64,000 nucleotides of DNA, from assembly GCA_002280855.1 (NCBI GenBank), contig NCEU01000002.1, forward strand, positions 182,102 through 246,101, given 5' to 3'. Of this stretch, positions 21,131 through 30,438 are shown in pieces. The DNA comes from Sphingomonadales bacterium 32-65-25. Lineage in GTDB: Bacteria > Pseudomonadota > Alphaproteobacteria > Sphingomonadales > Sphingomonadaceae. The notes under the pieces are model-generated. The model was not told where the DNA came from. It was given only the letters and a program-made list of their open reading frames with translations, and ran no database searches. A program made the position numbers and the translations under genes. Within the stretch, counting starts at the first letter, position 1. Every line of letters starts with the position of its first letter.

Positions 21131-22510
21131 ATGGCAAAGGGCAAGACGCGCTTCGTGTGCCAGGCCTGCGGGGCGGTGGCGCCGCGCTGGGCGGGGCAGT
21201 GCGGGGACTGCAAGGAATGGAACACGCTGGTGGAGGAAGCCGCCCCGGTGTTCACGCCATTTGCCGCCAAGCAATCGCTGCAAACCGGTGGGCGTCGCAT
21301 CGCGCTGGAGAGCCTGGCTGATGATGTGGCGCTGCCGCCGCGCTTGAGCACCGGCATTGCCGAGCTTGATCGCGCGCTGGGCGGCGGGCTGGTACCGGGT
21401 TCGGTAACGCTGATCGGCGGCGATCCGGGCATCGGCAAATCTACCCTGCTGTTGCAGGCGGCGGGCAAGATGGCGCGGACCGGGGCAGCCGTGGCCTATG
21501 TGTCTGGGGAGGAAGCCGCCGATCAGGTGCGGCTGCGGGCGCGGCGGCTTGGGTTGGCCAAGGCCGATGTGGCACTGGCCGCCGAAACCAATGTGCGGGA
21601 CATATTGACCACGCTGACCGGGCTGAAAGCGCCGCCGGGGCTGCTGGTGATCGATTCGATCCAGACGATGCATTCGGACACGCTGGAAGGCGCGCCGGGT
21701 ACGGTTTCTCAGGTGCGGGCATCGGCGCAGGAACTGATCCGCTATGCCAAATTGTCGGGCTGTGCGCTGATATTGGTCGGGCATGTGACCAAGGACGGGC
21801 AACTGGCCGGGCCACGCGTGCTCGAGCATATGGTCGATACCGTGCTCTATTTCGAAGGGGAGCGCAGCCACCAGTATCGCATCTTGCGCGCTGTGAAGAA
21901 CCGCTTTGGCGGAACGGACGAGATCGGCGTTTTTGCGATGGGTGCTGATGGCTTGGAGGAAGTCGCCAACCCATCCAGCCTGTTCCTGACCAGCCGTGCC
22001 GAAGGCGCCAGCGTGACAGGCGCCGTGGTGTTTCCGGCGCTGGAAGGCACAAGGCCGGTGCTGTGCGAGATCCAGGCGCTGGTGGTGCGGGTGCCATCGG
22101 GCGCGACGCCACGCCGGGCCGTGGTGGGTTGGGATTCCGGCCGGCTGGCGATGCTGCTGGCGGTGCTGGAAGCGCGCTGCGGTTTGGCGTTTGGCGGGCA
22201 TGAAGTCTATTTGAACGTGGCCGGCGGCCTCAGGATTGCCGATCCGGCGGCCGATCTCGCGGTGGCTTGTGCGCTGGTTTCGGCGCTCACCGATCGGCCG
22301 TTGCCGGCGGATGCGGTGGCCTTTGGTGAAGTTGCTTTGTCGGGCGAATTGCGGGCGGCCGGATTGGCGGGCCTGCGCCTGAAAGAGGCGGCGAAGCTGG
22401 GTTTCGGCCGGGCATTTGTTCCGGACGGCACCACTGGCGGCGGGCCGATGCTGGTGAGTGGGTTTCGCACGATGAACGGGCTGGTGGATCATCTTGGCCG
22501 GCCGGAATAG
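21131..22510 (+). CDS. radA: DNA repair protein RadA
   Basis: RadA is a RecA-like, DnaB-type helicase that processes recombination intermediates. The 459-residue protein has the N-terminal zinc finger (Cys10, 13, 24, 27). The Walker A motif is GGDPGIGKST at 97-106, and LLVIDSIQTM is the Walker B region. The RadA-specific KNRFGGTDEIGVF motif and a C-terminal Lon-protease-like domain follow. The reading frame is open for 3.6 kb upstream, but that part is opposite the patatin and M20 genes. ATG 21131 gives the conserved N terminus MAKGKTRFVCQACG. Confidence 0.96.
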   Translation: MAKGKTRFVCQACGAVAPRWAGQCGDCKEWNTLVEEAAPVFTPFAAKQSLQTGGRRIALESLADDVALPPRLSTGIAELDRALGGGLVPGSVTLIGGDPGIGKSTLLLQAAGKMARTGAAVAYVSGEEAADQVRLRARRLGLAKADVALAAETNVRDILTTLTGLKAPPGLLVIDSIQTMHSDTLEGAPGTVSQVRASAQELIRYAKLSGCALILVGHVTKDGQLAGPRVLEHMVDTVLYFEGERSHQYRILRAVKNRFGGTDEIGVFAMGADGLEEVANPSSLFLTSRAEGASVTGAVVFPALEGTRPVLCEIQALVVRVPSGATPRRAVVGWDSGRLAMLLAVLEARCGLAFGGHEVYLNVAGGLRIADPAADLAVACALVSALTDRPLPADAVAFGEVALSGELRAAGLAGLRLKEAAKLGFGRAFVPDGTTGGGPMLVSGFRTMNGLVDHLGRPE

Positions 22511-22548
22511 GCTTTTGCGGCGCTGCCAAATCGGATAGGCGCTGCTGT

Positions 22549-23214
22549 ATGGACACTGTAACGCAGCTTGCCGGCTTTGACTGGATCGTGGTGCTGATTG
22601 TCGGCATCACGGCCGCCTTTGGCCTGATGCGCGGCTTCATTGCCGAGGTTGCCAGCCTGGCGGCCTGGGTGGTTGGCTTCATTGCCGTGCGGCTGTTCTA
22701 CACGCCGGCCCGCGCCATTTTCGAAACGGCCAGTGGCAGCGAACTGATTGCCGCCGTCGCCGCCGTGATGGGGCCGTTCCTGCTCGCCGTTTTGCTGGTC
22801 AAGCTGATCGGCAGTTTCCTGTCGAACAGTGCCAAGGGCAGTGTGATTGGCCCGGTGGACCGCCTGCTCGGGCTGGGCTTTGGCCTGGTGAAGGGGTTTT
22901 TGGCCGCCAGCCTGATTTTCCTGCTGATCACGCTGGGCATGAAGATCGTGCCGGGTGACGACAGCCGGCCCGATTGGCTGGCACGAGCCAAGACGACCCC
23001 AACGCTGGCGCTGGTGGCGAGCGCCATGGTCTCTTACGTTGGCGATGCTTGGAACCAGCAGCAGAAGCTGATCAACCCTGAGCGTGACCCTCATGCCGGA
23101 CTGCCCGGCTTTGGCGACAACGAGGAAAGCGACGGGTATGGCAAGCAGGAGCGCAACTCGCTCGAAAAGCTGCTCGATGATCAGGAAAAATCCACGCCGG
23201 GAACGTCCATCTGA
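22549..23214 (+). CDS. CvpA family membrane protein
   Basis: CvpA-type proteins are four-helix inner-membrane proteins, linked to colicin V production in E. coli and to envelope homeostasis. The 221-residue product begins with the family pattern GFDWIVVLIVGITAAFGLMRGFIAEVASLAAWVVG (residues 9-44). A soluble, charged C-terminal tail of about 60 residues follows. Its TGA overlaps the cysS ATG by one base (TGATG). Confidence 0.88.
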   Translation: MDTVTQLAGFDWIVVLIVGITAAFGLMRGFIAEVASLAAWVVGFIAVRLFYTPARAIFETASGSELIAAVAAVMGPFLLAVLLVKLIGSFLSNSAKGSVIGPVDRLLGLGFGLVKGFLAASLIFLLITLGMKIVPGDDSRPDWLARAKTTPTLALVASAMVSYVGDAWNQQQKLINPERDPHAGLPGFGDNEESDGYGKQERNSLEKLLDDQEKSTPGTSI

Positions 23215-24557
23215 TGATCCGTCTCTATAACACCGCTGCCCGCGCCAAGCAGGAACTGGTGCCGATCAATCCGGATCGGGTGACGATGTATGTCTGCGGC
23301 CCTACCGTCTATGGCCGGGCGCATATCGGCAATTTCCGCCCCGCTGTGGTGTTCGATGTGCTGCAACGCCTGCTGCGCCACAGCTATGGCCCGGACAAGG
23401 TGATTTACGCCCGCAACATCACCGACATCGACGACAAGATCATGGACAAGGCCGGCGCCGAAGGCGTGAGCATCGACGTGATCACCGAGCGGTATGAAAC
23501 GCTCTATCTGGAAGATGCCGCAACACTGGGGGTGGAACGGCCTGATCTGCACCCGCACGCCACAACCAGCATCCCGGCGATGGTCGACATGATCGCGCTG
23601 CTGATCGCCAAGGGCCATGCCTATGTGGCGGAAGGCCATGTGCTGTTCGATGTTGCCAGCCACGGCGATTATGGCAGCCTGTCGCGCCGGCCGCTGGACG
23701 AGATGATCGCCGGCGCCCGCGTGGAAGTGGCGCCGTACAAGAAGAACGCCGCCGATTTCGTGCTGTGGAAGCCGTCGAGCAAGGACCAGGCCGGCTGGCC
23801 CAGCCCGTGGGGCCGCGGCCGGCCGGGTTGGCACATCGAATGCTCTGCGATGATTGCAGAAAGCCTGGGGACCACCATTGATATTCACGGCGGTGGCGTC
23901 GATCTCACCTTCCCGCACCATGAGAATGAGTGCGCGCAGAGCGCCTGTGCCCACGACGGCGCTCCACTGGCCAACATTTGGATGCACAACGGTTTCCTGA
24001 ACTTCGGTGGCGGCGAGAAGATGTCGAAGTCGTTGGGAAATGTGCTCAGCGTTGGTGAACTGGTGGAGGCCGGCTGGACCGGTGACGAACTGCGCCTCGG
24101 CCTGCTCTCCGCCCAGTATCGCCAGCCGCTGCTGTGGGACGAGGCGCTGCTGGGCCAGGTGCGCGGCCGGCTGGACAAATGGTTGCGCAAGCTGGGCGAT
24201 GTCCCGAAGGGGGTGCGCCCGCCGCCGCCAGCTGCCGTGGTGGAAGCCTTGTCCGACGATCTCAACACGCCCGCCGCGCTGGCGGCCATCGCTGGCATCG
24301 AGCAGGACCGTGAGGCGCTGTTGGGCGCGCTCGCGTTCCTGGGCCTGCCGTCGCTCAGCCCGGAAAGGAGCCGCCATGCCAGCGAGCAGCGCAGCGCTGA
24401 TCCGGATGCGGCCCGCATCGACGCGCTGGTCGCCGAACGGGTGGCGGCGCGGAAGGCGAAGAACTGGGCCGAGTCCGATCGCATTCGCGATGCGCTGGTG
24501 GCTGAAGGCGTGGTACTGGAAGACGGCCCTGGTGGCACGATCTGGCGGCGGGCCTGA
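23214..24557 (+). CDS. cysS: Cysteine--tRNA ligase
   Basis: This class I synthetase charges tRNA-Cys. The 447-residue protein has YVCGPTVYGRAHIGNFRP at residues 26-43, including the first zinc Cys and the HIGH motif as HIGN. Further zinc ligands are ECSAM and HHENE. KMSKSLGN lies near residue 268. The length is slightly below the E. coli enzyme (461). tRNA-Cys is encoded in this same window at 42.9 kb, but the two are not linked. Confidence 0.96.
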   Translation: MIRLYNTAARAKQELVPINPDRVTMYVCGPTVYGRAHIGNFRPAVVFDVLQRLLRHSYGPDKVIYARNITDIDDKIMDKAGAEGVSIDVITERYETLYLEDAATLGVERPDLHPHATTSIPAMVDMIALLIAKGHAYVAEGHVLFDVASHGDYGSLSRRPLDEMIAGARVEVAPYKKNAADFVLWKPSSKDQAGWPSPWGRGRPGWHIECSAMIAESLGTTIDIHGGGVDLTFPHHENECAQSACAHDGAPLANIWMHNGFLNFGGGEKMSKSLGNVLSVGELVEAGWTGDELRLGLLSAQYRQPLLWDEALLGQVRGRLDKWLRKLGDVPKGVRPPPPAAVVEALSDDLNTPAALAAIAGIEQDREALLGALAFLGLPSLSPERSRHASEQRSADPDAARIDALVAERVAARKAKNWAESDRIRDALVAEGVVLEDGPGGTIWRRA

Positions 24558-24613
24558 AGGGCGGCATTTTCCCGCCTATCCATAAGGGGAGCGGGGCGGC
24601 TAAGGTGGGGCCG

Positions 24614-25045
24614 ATGTCCGAAGCCCTCTACAACGCCGCGATCCTGCGCCTGAAACTGGCGGGCGAAACCGCGCACCGGTTGCCGGCGGCTGATGGCAGC
24701 GCCACCCGCGTCTCGCCGGTGTGCGGCAGCAAGATCATCGCCGATGTGGCGGTAGGTCCTGATGGCCAAATCGCGGCGGCAGCACTGGACGCAACCAAGG
24801 CCTGCACTCTGGGTCAGGCCAGCGCCGCCGTGGTGATGGAGCGCGCGCCCGGCATGGATGCCGCCACGCTAACCGCCACCCGCGCCGCGCTGGCGGATTT
24901 CCTTGGCAGCCGTGCCGAATCTGCACCCGAAGGCTGGGCGATGTTCGCACCGGCCCGCGCTCACCGCGCCCGGTATCCTTCGATCCTGCTGGCGCTTGAT
25001 GCCGTGCTGGCCGCGCTGGCCGAAGCCGGGCAGGTCGCTGCCTGA
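24614..25045 (+). CDS. Iron-sulfur cluster scaffold-like protein (NifU-N / IscU fold)
   Basis: The 143-residue protein looks like the IscU/NifU N-terminal domain. It has a first Cys in PVCGSKI and a second in ATKACTLGQASAAVV, matching two of the three cluster-binding cysteines of IscU. No third Cys is present: the C-terminal segment reads AHRARYPSILLALDAV. It may therefore be a divergent scaffold or a carrier with another ligand. The ATG at 24614 follows AAGGTGGGG; a GTG at 24605 is in frame. It overlaps the start of the antiporter gene by one base. Confidence 0.75.
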   Translation: MSEALYNAAILRLKLAGETAHRLPAADGSATRVSPVCGSKIIADVAVGPDGQIAAAALDATKACTLGQASAAVVMERAPGMDAATLTATRAALADFLGSRAESAPEGWAMFAPARAHRARYPSILLALDAVLAALAEAGQVAA

Positions 25046-26847
25046 TGGAGCATGGCTCCACCCTGTTGCGCGATATCGTCGTCTATCTGGCGGCAGCGGT
25101 CGTGTTGGTGCCGCTGTTCGTCCGCTTCAAGTTGGGGGCGGTGCTGGGCTATCTCGCCGCCGGCATATTGATTGGTCCGTCCGTACTGGGCCTTGTGGGC
25201 AATGCCGAACAGACGCTGCAGTTCGCTGAATTCGGTATCGTGCTGCTGCTGTTCGTGATCGGGCTGGAATTGCAGCCTTCGCGGCTGTGGGCGCTGCGGC
25301 GCGACATCTTCGGGCTCGGTCTGGCGCAGGTGCTGCTGTGCGGCCTCGCTCTCACCGGGCTGCTGCTGCTGCTCACCAGCCTTACCTGGGAGGCCGCGCT
25401 GGTCGTTGGCCTGCCGCTTGGCCTGTCGTCCACCGCGCTGGTGATGCAACTGCTCAATGAACGGCAGCTGGCCGCAACCCCGTTCGGCGAACGCAGCTTT
25501 GCGATGCTGCTGTTTCAGGATCTGTCCATCGTGCCGATGGTCACCGTGGTCGCCGCGCTCAGCCGGGCGCCGGTGGCCAATCCTGAACCGGGCTGGATGA
25601 TGGCCGCCAAAACCGTGGGCGCGCTGGCGTTGCTGGTGCTCATCGGCCGCTATGCCCTGCCGCGGCTGTTCCGCATCATCGGCTCGCTGGGTGCCCGCGA
25701 AGCCTTCGTCGCCGCGGCCCTGCTGTGCGTCATGGGCAGCGCGCTGCTGATGGCCAGCCTGGGACTGTCCATGGCGCTGGGCGCGTTCGTCGCCGGCGTC
25801 ATGCTGGCCGAATCGCCGTATCGCCACGCGCTGGAGACCGACATCGAACCGTTCCGCGGCCTCATGCTCGGCCTGTTCTTCATTGCCATCGGGATGAGCC
25901 TCGATCTCGCTGTGGTTGCGGCGAACTGGGGCCTCGTGATCGCCCTGGTTGTGGGGGTGCTGGCGGTGAAGGCAACGGTGATCGCCACACTTGCCCGCAG
26001 TTTCGGCACGGATTGGCGGCGCGCCATAAAGATGGGGCTCTTGTTGGCCCAGGGCGGCGAGTTCGGCTTCGTGCTTTTTGCCGAAGCCGAACGCGGGCTG
26101 CTGATCACCCATCAGGCGGCGCAACTGTTTGGCGCCGTCGTTACTCTCTCCATGGCGCTCACGCCCTTGCTGTTCCGCCTTGCCGGCCGGCTGCTGGCCG
26201 TGCCTGATGATGGCAGCGGCAGCCGCGACGGCCCGGAAAGCGCCGGCACCGATGGCCACGGCGGCCATGTCGTGCTGGTCGGCAGCGGCCGGGTGGGGCA
26301 GGTGATCGCCCAGATGCTGCGGGCCCGTGGCCAGGCCATCACGGCCATCGATCTGGATGCCGAACTCATCGATATCACCGCCCGCTTTGGCAACACCGTG
26401 TTCTGGGGTGATGGCACCCGCCTCGATATCCTGCGCACCGCCGGCATCGAAACCGCCAGCGCCCTTGTGTTTGCCATCGATGGCCGCTGGGACCCAAAGG
26501 CAGTGCTGCAACCGATTCAGACCGAATGGCCCGATCTGCCGATCATCGCCCGCGCTTTTGACCGCAGCCACAATATCGCGCTGCGCCAGGCCGGCGTGGA
26601 ACAGGTGGTGCGCGAAACGCTGGACGGCGCCGTGGCCATGGGCCGTGAAGTGCTCGCCTCGCTCGGCACGCCTGACACGATGATCGACGCCATCGAAGCC
26701 GAGTACCGCCGCCGCGATCTTGAGCGGCTCGATCTGCAATTGTGCAGCGGTGACATCATGTCCGGCGCCGACACGATCATCCGCGGCGCCCTCGATCTGG
26801 ACGAAGCACCCGATCCGGCGTCCTTGGGCGAAATCCCGCCGGCGTGA
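25045..26847 (+). CDS. CPA2-family monovalent cation:proton antiporter (KefB-like)
   Basis: The 600-residue protein has 12-13 membrane helices of the Na+/H+ exchanger fold with the typical LGYLAAGILIGPSVLG near residue 35. A C-terminal RCK/TrkA-N NAD-binding domain begins near residue 408 (HVVLVGSGRVGQVIAQML). It most likely exchanges K+ or Na+ for H+, gated by nucleotide or glutathione, as in KefB/KefC; the ion cannot be told from sequence. It is translationally coupled to the IscU-like gene upstream. Confidence 0.88.
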   Translation: MEHGSTLLRDIVVYLAAAVVLVPLFVRFKLGAVLGYLAAGILIGPSVLGLVGNAEQTLQFAEFGIVLLLFVIGLELQPSRLWALRRDIFGLGLAQVLLCGLALTGLLLLLTSLTWEAALVVGLPLGLSSTALVMQLLNERQLAATPFGERSFAMLLFQDLSIVPMVTVVAALSRAPVANPEPGWMMAAKTVGALALLVLIGRYALPRLFRIIGSLGAREAFVAAALLCVMGSALLMASLGLSMALGAFVAGVMLAESPYRHALETDIEPFRGLMLGLFFIAIGMSLDLAVVAANWGLVIALVVGVLAVKATVIATLARSFGTDWRRAIKMGLLLAQGGEFGFVLFAEAERGLLITHQAAQLFGAVVTLSMALTPLLFRLAGRLLAVPDDGSGSRDGPESAGTDGHGGHVVLVGSGRVGQVIAQMLRARGQAITAIDLDAELIDITARFGNTVFWGDGTRLDILRTAGIETASALVFAIDGRWDPKAVLQPIQTEWPDLPIIARAFDRSHNIALRQAGVEQVVRETLDGAVAMGREVLASLGTPDTMIDAIEAEYRRRDLERLDLQLCSGDIMSGADTIIRGALDLDEAPDPASLGEIPPA

Positions 26848-26860
26848 ATGGGCCGCGCCG

Positions 26861-27460
26861 CTAGGCCAGGTACGCCAGCAACGCGGCTGGCATGTCCTCC
26901 ACGGGCAACACAAGATCGACGAAGCCGCTGTCTGCAGCGCTCTGCGGCATACCCAGCTTGGCGTGATGATCAAACGCAGCCTCGCACATCGTCAGCCCCC
27001 CGCGTTCCTTGATGGCCGCGATGCCGGCGGTGCCATCGCTGCCAAAGCCGGAAAGGATGATCCCCACCGCATTCGGGCCCTGATCGTCGGCGAGAGAAAC
27101 AAGAAACAGATCCACAACCATGCGCCGCGCCTTCACCGAGGGGGCCCTTGTCAGGCGCAGGCGGCCGTCGTGGATGGTGAGGATGGTGCCAGGCGGGATA
27201 ATCGTCACCGTATTGGCCGACGGGATCATCCCATCACAGGCGAAAGCGACGGGCATGACGGTATGGCGGGCGAGGATTTCGGCCAACGCACTTTCATGGT
27301 CCGGATCAAGATGCTGCACGAGCACAAAGGCCATGCCGCTATCGGCCGGCATTGCGGCGAAAAAGGCCTCATACGCAATTAAGCCACCCGCAGAGGCGCC
27401 AATCCCGACCACCAACGGCCCGCTCCAGGCAATCACTGATGCGCCGCGACCCGCTGCCAC
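26861..27460 (-). CDS. Stand-alone CheB-type methylesterase domain protein
   Basis: The 199-residue product is only the C-terminal esterase domain of CheB, without the receiver domain. The catalytic triad is present: Ser23 in GIGASAGG, His50 in VQHLDPDHES and Asp142 in SGFGSDGTAGI, with spacing like that of Salmonella CheB. The start is GTG with a GGAGG Shine-Dalgarno seven bases upstream. No CheR, chemoreceptor or histidine kinase gene is nearby. It may demethylate a distant receptor or be part of a scattered CheB/CheR signalling set. Confidence 0.85.
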   Translation of the reverse strand: MAAGRGASVIAWSGPLVVGIGASAGGLIAYEAFFAAMPADSGMAFVLVQHLDPDHESALAEILARHTVMPVAFACDGMIPSANTVTIIPPGTILTIHDGRLRLTRAPSVKARRMVVDLFLVSLADDQGPNAVGIILSGFGSDGTAGIAAIKERGGLTMCEAAFDHHAKLGMPQSAADSGFVDLVLPVEDMPAALLAYLA

Positions 27461-27739
27461 CTCCAGTCCTCCCCTCTCTGCCAGAATCCGCCGCCCACGC
27501 CATCACGGGCCAATCCTTGCGAATCACACCCTCCTTCCACCCCGTCCACTTTTGACAATTTTTCCGATTCTTGCGGGTTTCAGGATGTTTTCGCCACACA
27601 CTGCCATGCCGCGCCCAAACGCCGGGCATTGCCATGATGACAGGCTTTGCTCGTGTAGGACAGACGGGCGGCTGTTCGCGATACCAAGACAGAAATAATC
27701 CGCCAGCAGCTCTGCTTCTTCTTGTGTTTTTTCGGCGAA
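27461..27739. other. Intergenic stretch, no gene seen
   Basis: These 279 bases lie between the diverging upstream side of the CheB-type gene and the convergent end of the molybdopterin oxidoreductase gene. They are AT-richer than their surroundings, with several T-runs. The short frames here have no codon pattern or start signal I can support. They probably hold the promoter of the CheB-type gene. Confidence 0.5.
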
Positions 27740-28513
27740 CTACGTCCCCGCGTACCACTCGTACCCGCGGTCCGGCCAGTAGCCACCCTTGCCGCCGCCG
27801 AACGGGGCCAGGCTGTCGGCGATCACGATCTGCATCAGATATTTGGCCTGCTTGTACCCCAACTGGCGTTCGACCCGCAGACGAAGCGGGGCGCCGTGGC
27901 CTGTGCCGAGGGGCTGGTTGTTGAGGCTGTGGGCCAGGATTGTCTGGGGGTGGAAGGCGTCGACGAGGTCCACGCTTTCGTAATAGCGGCTGGCGGATTG
28001 CAGGCCGCCTTTGCTGGCTTCCCCGCCGTAATCATCGGCGCACAGGAAGACGATGTAGCGGGCGCCGCCCTGCAGGCCAGCGGCTTTCAGGATGGGGGCC
28101 AGTTGCGGTCCGGTCCATTGGCCGATGGCGCTCCAGCCTTCCACGCAATCGTGGCGGGTGATCTGGGTGCGTTGGGGGAGGGCGCGCAGTTGCGGGAGGG
28201 TGAGGGCGAGCTCGCGCTGCACCAGCCCGGTCACCTTCAGGCGCCAATCGGCGAATTGGCCGGCGGCAAGCTGCTGCCATTCGGGGTTGGTGGGTTCGTG
28301 GGTGCCGTTGATCTTGAAGGTGGGCGAGATGTCGGACGCCGCGAATTCGCGCGCCAGCCCGTCGCGGCCGACCAGGCGCTGCCAGCGATAGGTGGCCTGT
28401 TCGCCAGCGCCGATCACGGCCTTGGCGGTGGAATTGCGGGTGAGCGCGTCGCAGCCGGTGAGCAGCAGGCCTGCGGGCAAGGCGGTGAGGAGGTGGCGGC
28501 GATGAAGGATCAT
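27740..28513 (-). CDS. Molybdopterin-dependent oxidoreductase, sulfite-oxidase-like fold, Tat lipoprotein
   Basis: The 257-residue protein fits the oxidoreductase molybdopterin-binding family that includes MsrP (YedY). It has TRHDCVEGWSAIGQWTGPQLAPIL, with the Cys that normally ligates Mo, and the C-terminal GYKQAKYLMQIVIAD region. The N terminus MILHRRHLLTALPAGLLLTGC combines a twin-arginine pair and a lipobox, so it is probably exported folded and lipid-anchored. It overlaps the cytochrome b gene upstream (ATGA), its probable electron partner. The substrate is unknown. Confidence 0.87.
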   Translation of the reverse strand: MILHRRHLLTALPAGLLLTGCDALTRNSTAKAVIGAGEQATYRWQRLVGRDGLAREFAASDISPTFKINGTHEPTNPEWQQLAAGQFADWRLKVTGLVQRELALTLPQLRALPQRTQITRHDCVEGWSAIGQWTGPQLAPILKAAGLQGGARYIVFLCADDYGGEASKGGLQSASRYYESVDLVDAFHPQTILAHSLNNQPLGTGHGAPLRLRVERQLGYKQAKYLMQIVIADSLAPFGGGKGGYWPDRGYEWYAGT

Positions 28514-29364
28514 TTGTCGCCTCCGATGGTCAGCCGGCCCGTTATCATCGCGCCGATCTGGCGGAACGGGCCGGAGAGCACGACGAGCGCGAGGTGGAGA
28601 AGGAGGAAGCCGGCGATGCCGGCCATGGCGATGAAATGCACCGAACGCGCCGATTGGCGGCCGCCCCACAACTGATCGAGCCACGGCCAGGCGGCGTCCA
28701 TCCCCGGCGACATGGCGAGGCCGGTGAGGATGACGGTGGGGATGAGAAGTAGCGTGACGCCGGCATAGGCGAAGCGTTGCAGCACTTCGTAGGAGAGTGC
28801 GGCTTCGCCTTTGGGGAAGTTGAGTTTCAGATGCTCGACGAAGTCGTGCCACAGGTGGGCGCGGGTGAGTTGCGCGCGCTTGGGCAGGATCTCGCGCCAC
28901 AGCCGGCCGGAGAACAAGCCGTAGAGCAGCCAGGCCAAGCCGTTGAGGATGATCACCCAGGCGAAGAAGAAATGCCACGTGCGCGCGGTGGCGAGGTCGC
29001 GGCCGGACGGCAGGGTGGCCCAGTGTGGGAAGGCGACGAAGCTGGTGGTGCCCTTTGGCGATTGCGACACGCCGATGAGACCGGTGGTATCGAACCGGGT
29101 GCCGGCGATGTCGATCCAGCCGGTGGGGTTGCGCCATGGCGGGGAGGCGCCGGTTTCCAGCCACAGTCGGTCGCGCTGGTCCACCGATCCGGCATCGCCC
29201 CAATAGAGCCGGGGATGGGCGCCGAAGATGTTCAGCCCAGTCATCAGCAGGATGATGATGGCAATCGCGTTCAGCCAGTGGGTGAGGCGCACCAGCCAGT
29301 GGTGGCGCAGCACGATGCGGGGATCGGGGCGCAGGTTGGAAAGGGAAGGGGCGGCGGTGGCCAT
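28510..29364 (-). CDS. Cytochrome b561-type membrane subunit
   Basis: The 284-residue protein is a di-heme-type cytochrome b with about four to five helices. It begins RIVLRHHWLVRLTHWLNAIAIIILLMTGLNIF and carries heme-ligand-type His residues in TWHFFFAWVI, ARSVHFIAMA and LLLHLALV. It would pass electrons between quinones and the molybdopterin subunit encoded directly after it, with which it overlaps by four bases. The ATG at 29364 is chosen over the longer frame, whose extra 43 residues look random. Confidence 0.87.
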   Translation of the reverse strand: MATAAPSLSNLRPDPRIVLRHHWLVRLTHWLNAIAIIILLMTGLNIFGAHPRLYWGDAGSVDQRDRLWLETGASPPWRNPTGWIDIAGTRFDTTGLIGVSQSPKGTTSFVAFPHWATLPSGRDLATARTWHFFFAWVIILNGLAWLLYGLFSGRLWREILPKRAQLTRAHLWHDFVEHLKLNFPKGEAALSYEVLQRFAYAGVTLLLIPTVILTGLAMSPGMDAAWPWLDQLWGGRQSARSVHFIAMAGIAGFLLLHLALVVLSGPFRQIGAMITGRLTIGGDK

Positions 29365-29460
29365 GGCTGTTAATGGCCTGTTCGCAGCCAAAGTCCAATT
29401 GGTTGCAGGCGCCGCAGGCAAGGGGTGCAAACTTGTTGCGGTTGCGCCATGGTAGGCGCG

Positions 29461-30438
29461 ATGCTGCGGATTTTCTCTGCCACGGGCCACCAATTGATCG
29501 GCACGGGTGATGTGCTGCCGGCCGATGCGGTGTGGATCGACCTGTTCAACCCCACACCCGAGGAGGAACGGCAGGTCGAGACCGCGCTGGGCTTTGAAGT
29601 GCCGACGGCCGACGAGATGGCGGAGATCGAGACATCAAGCCGGCTGTATGTCGACAATGGCGCCATCGTGATGACGGCGACGCTGGCCACCGGGCTGATC
29701 ACCGAAACGCCGGAAACCGTGCCGGTCAGCTTTGTGCTCGGCGCGCGCCATCTGGTGACGGTGCGCTATGCCGAGATTCGCAGTTTTGATCGCTTTGTCG
29801 CGCAATTGGAACGCGCGCCTGGCCAGTGCGGCAATGCGCCGATGGCATTGATGGGGCTGATCGATGCCATCGTCGATCGGCTGGCGGACGGGCTGGAGCA
29901 TGTGGGCCGCGAAGTGGACCAGATCAGCCGCGCCGCCTTCCGCCGTGCCGAAGCCGGTGCCCGTGGCCGCCAGCAGCAGCGCCGGTCAAATCTCGCCTTG
30001 CAGGCGCTGTTGACCAGGTTGGGCGCGGCGCAGGATGGGCTGAGCAAGGCACGCGAATCGGTGGTGTCGCTCACGCGGGCGCTGTCGTTCCTGCAGTTCG
30101 CCGCGCCGAAAGACGCTGGCCTTTCCGCCCAGATCAAGACGCAGGTGCGCGATCTGGCCAGCCTGGCGGATCAGGCCAGTTTCATCGGCAGCAATCTCAC
30201 CTTCCTGCTCGATGCAACGCTGGGCCTGATCTCAATCGAGCAGACTGCGGTGCAAAAGATCTTCTCTGTGGCCAGCATCGTGTTTCTGCCGCCCACGCTC
30301 GTGGCCGGTGTTTATGGCATGAACTTCGCGCACATGCCGGAACTGCAATGGGTGGCGGGTTACCCGATGGCGCTCGGCATCATGCTGGCCGCCGCCGTGC
30401 TGCCGTATGCGATCTTTCGTTGGCGGGGATGGCTTTAA
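29461..30438 (+). CDS. corA: CorA-family magnesium/divalent cation transporter
   Basis: CorA is a pentameric Mg2+ channel with a large cytoplasmic domain. The 325-residue product has the long helical region (about residues 130-245) and the two C-terminal helices. The signature GMN is present in VYGMNFAHMPELQW near residue 286. ATG 29461 is preferred; ATG 29449 is in frame. Its stop codon interlocks with that of the convergent gene (TTAA). Confidence 0.9.
   Translation: MLRIFSATGHQLIGTGDVLPADAVWIDLFNPTPEEERQVETALGFEVPTADEMAEIETSSRLYVDNGAIVMTATLATGLITETPETVPVSFVLGARHLVTVRYAEIRSFDRFVAQLERAPGQCGNAPMALMGLIDAIVDRLADGLEHVGREVDQISRAAFRRAEAGARGRQQQRRSNLALQALLTRLGAAQDGLSKARESVVSLTRALSFLQFAAPKDAGLSAQIKTQVRDLASLADQASFIGSNLTFLLDATLGLISIEQTAVQKIFSVASIVFLPPTLVAGVYGMNFAHMPELQWVAGYPMALGIMLAAAVLPYAIFRWRGWL

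Noticed and set aside
17504..22510. A 1668-codon open frame on the plus strand ending in RadA
   Set aside because: Only the last 459 codons (from 21131) are protein-like. The rest is the complement of the patatin and M20 peptidase genes and stays open because of GC-rich codon structure.
28514..29398. N-terminal extension of the molybdopterin oxidoreductase frame
   Set aside because: This part is in another frame of the cytochrome b gene. The real start with Tat signal is 28513.
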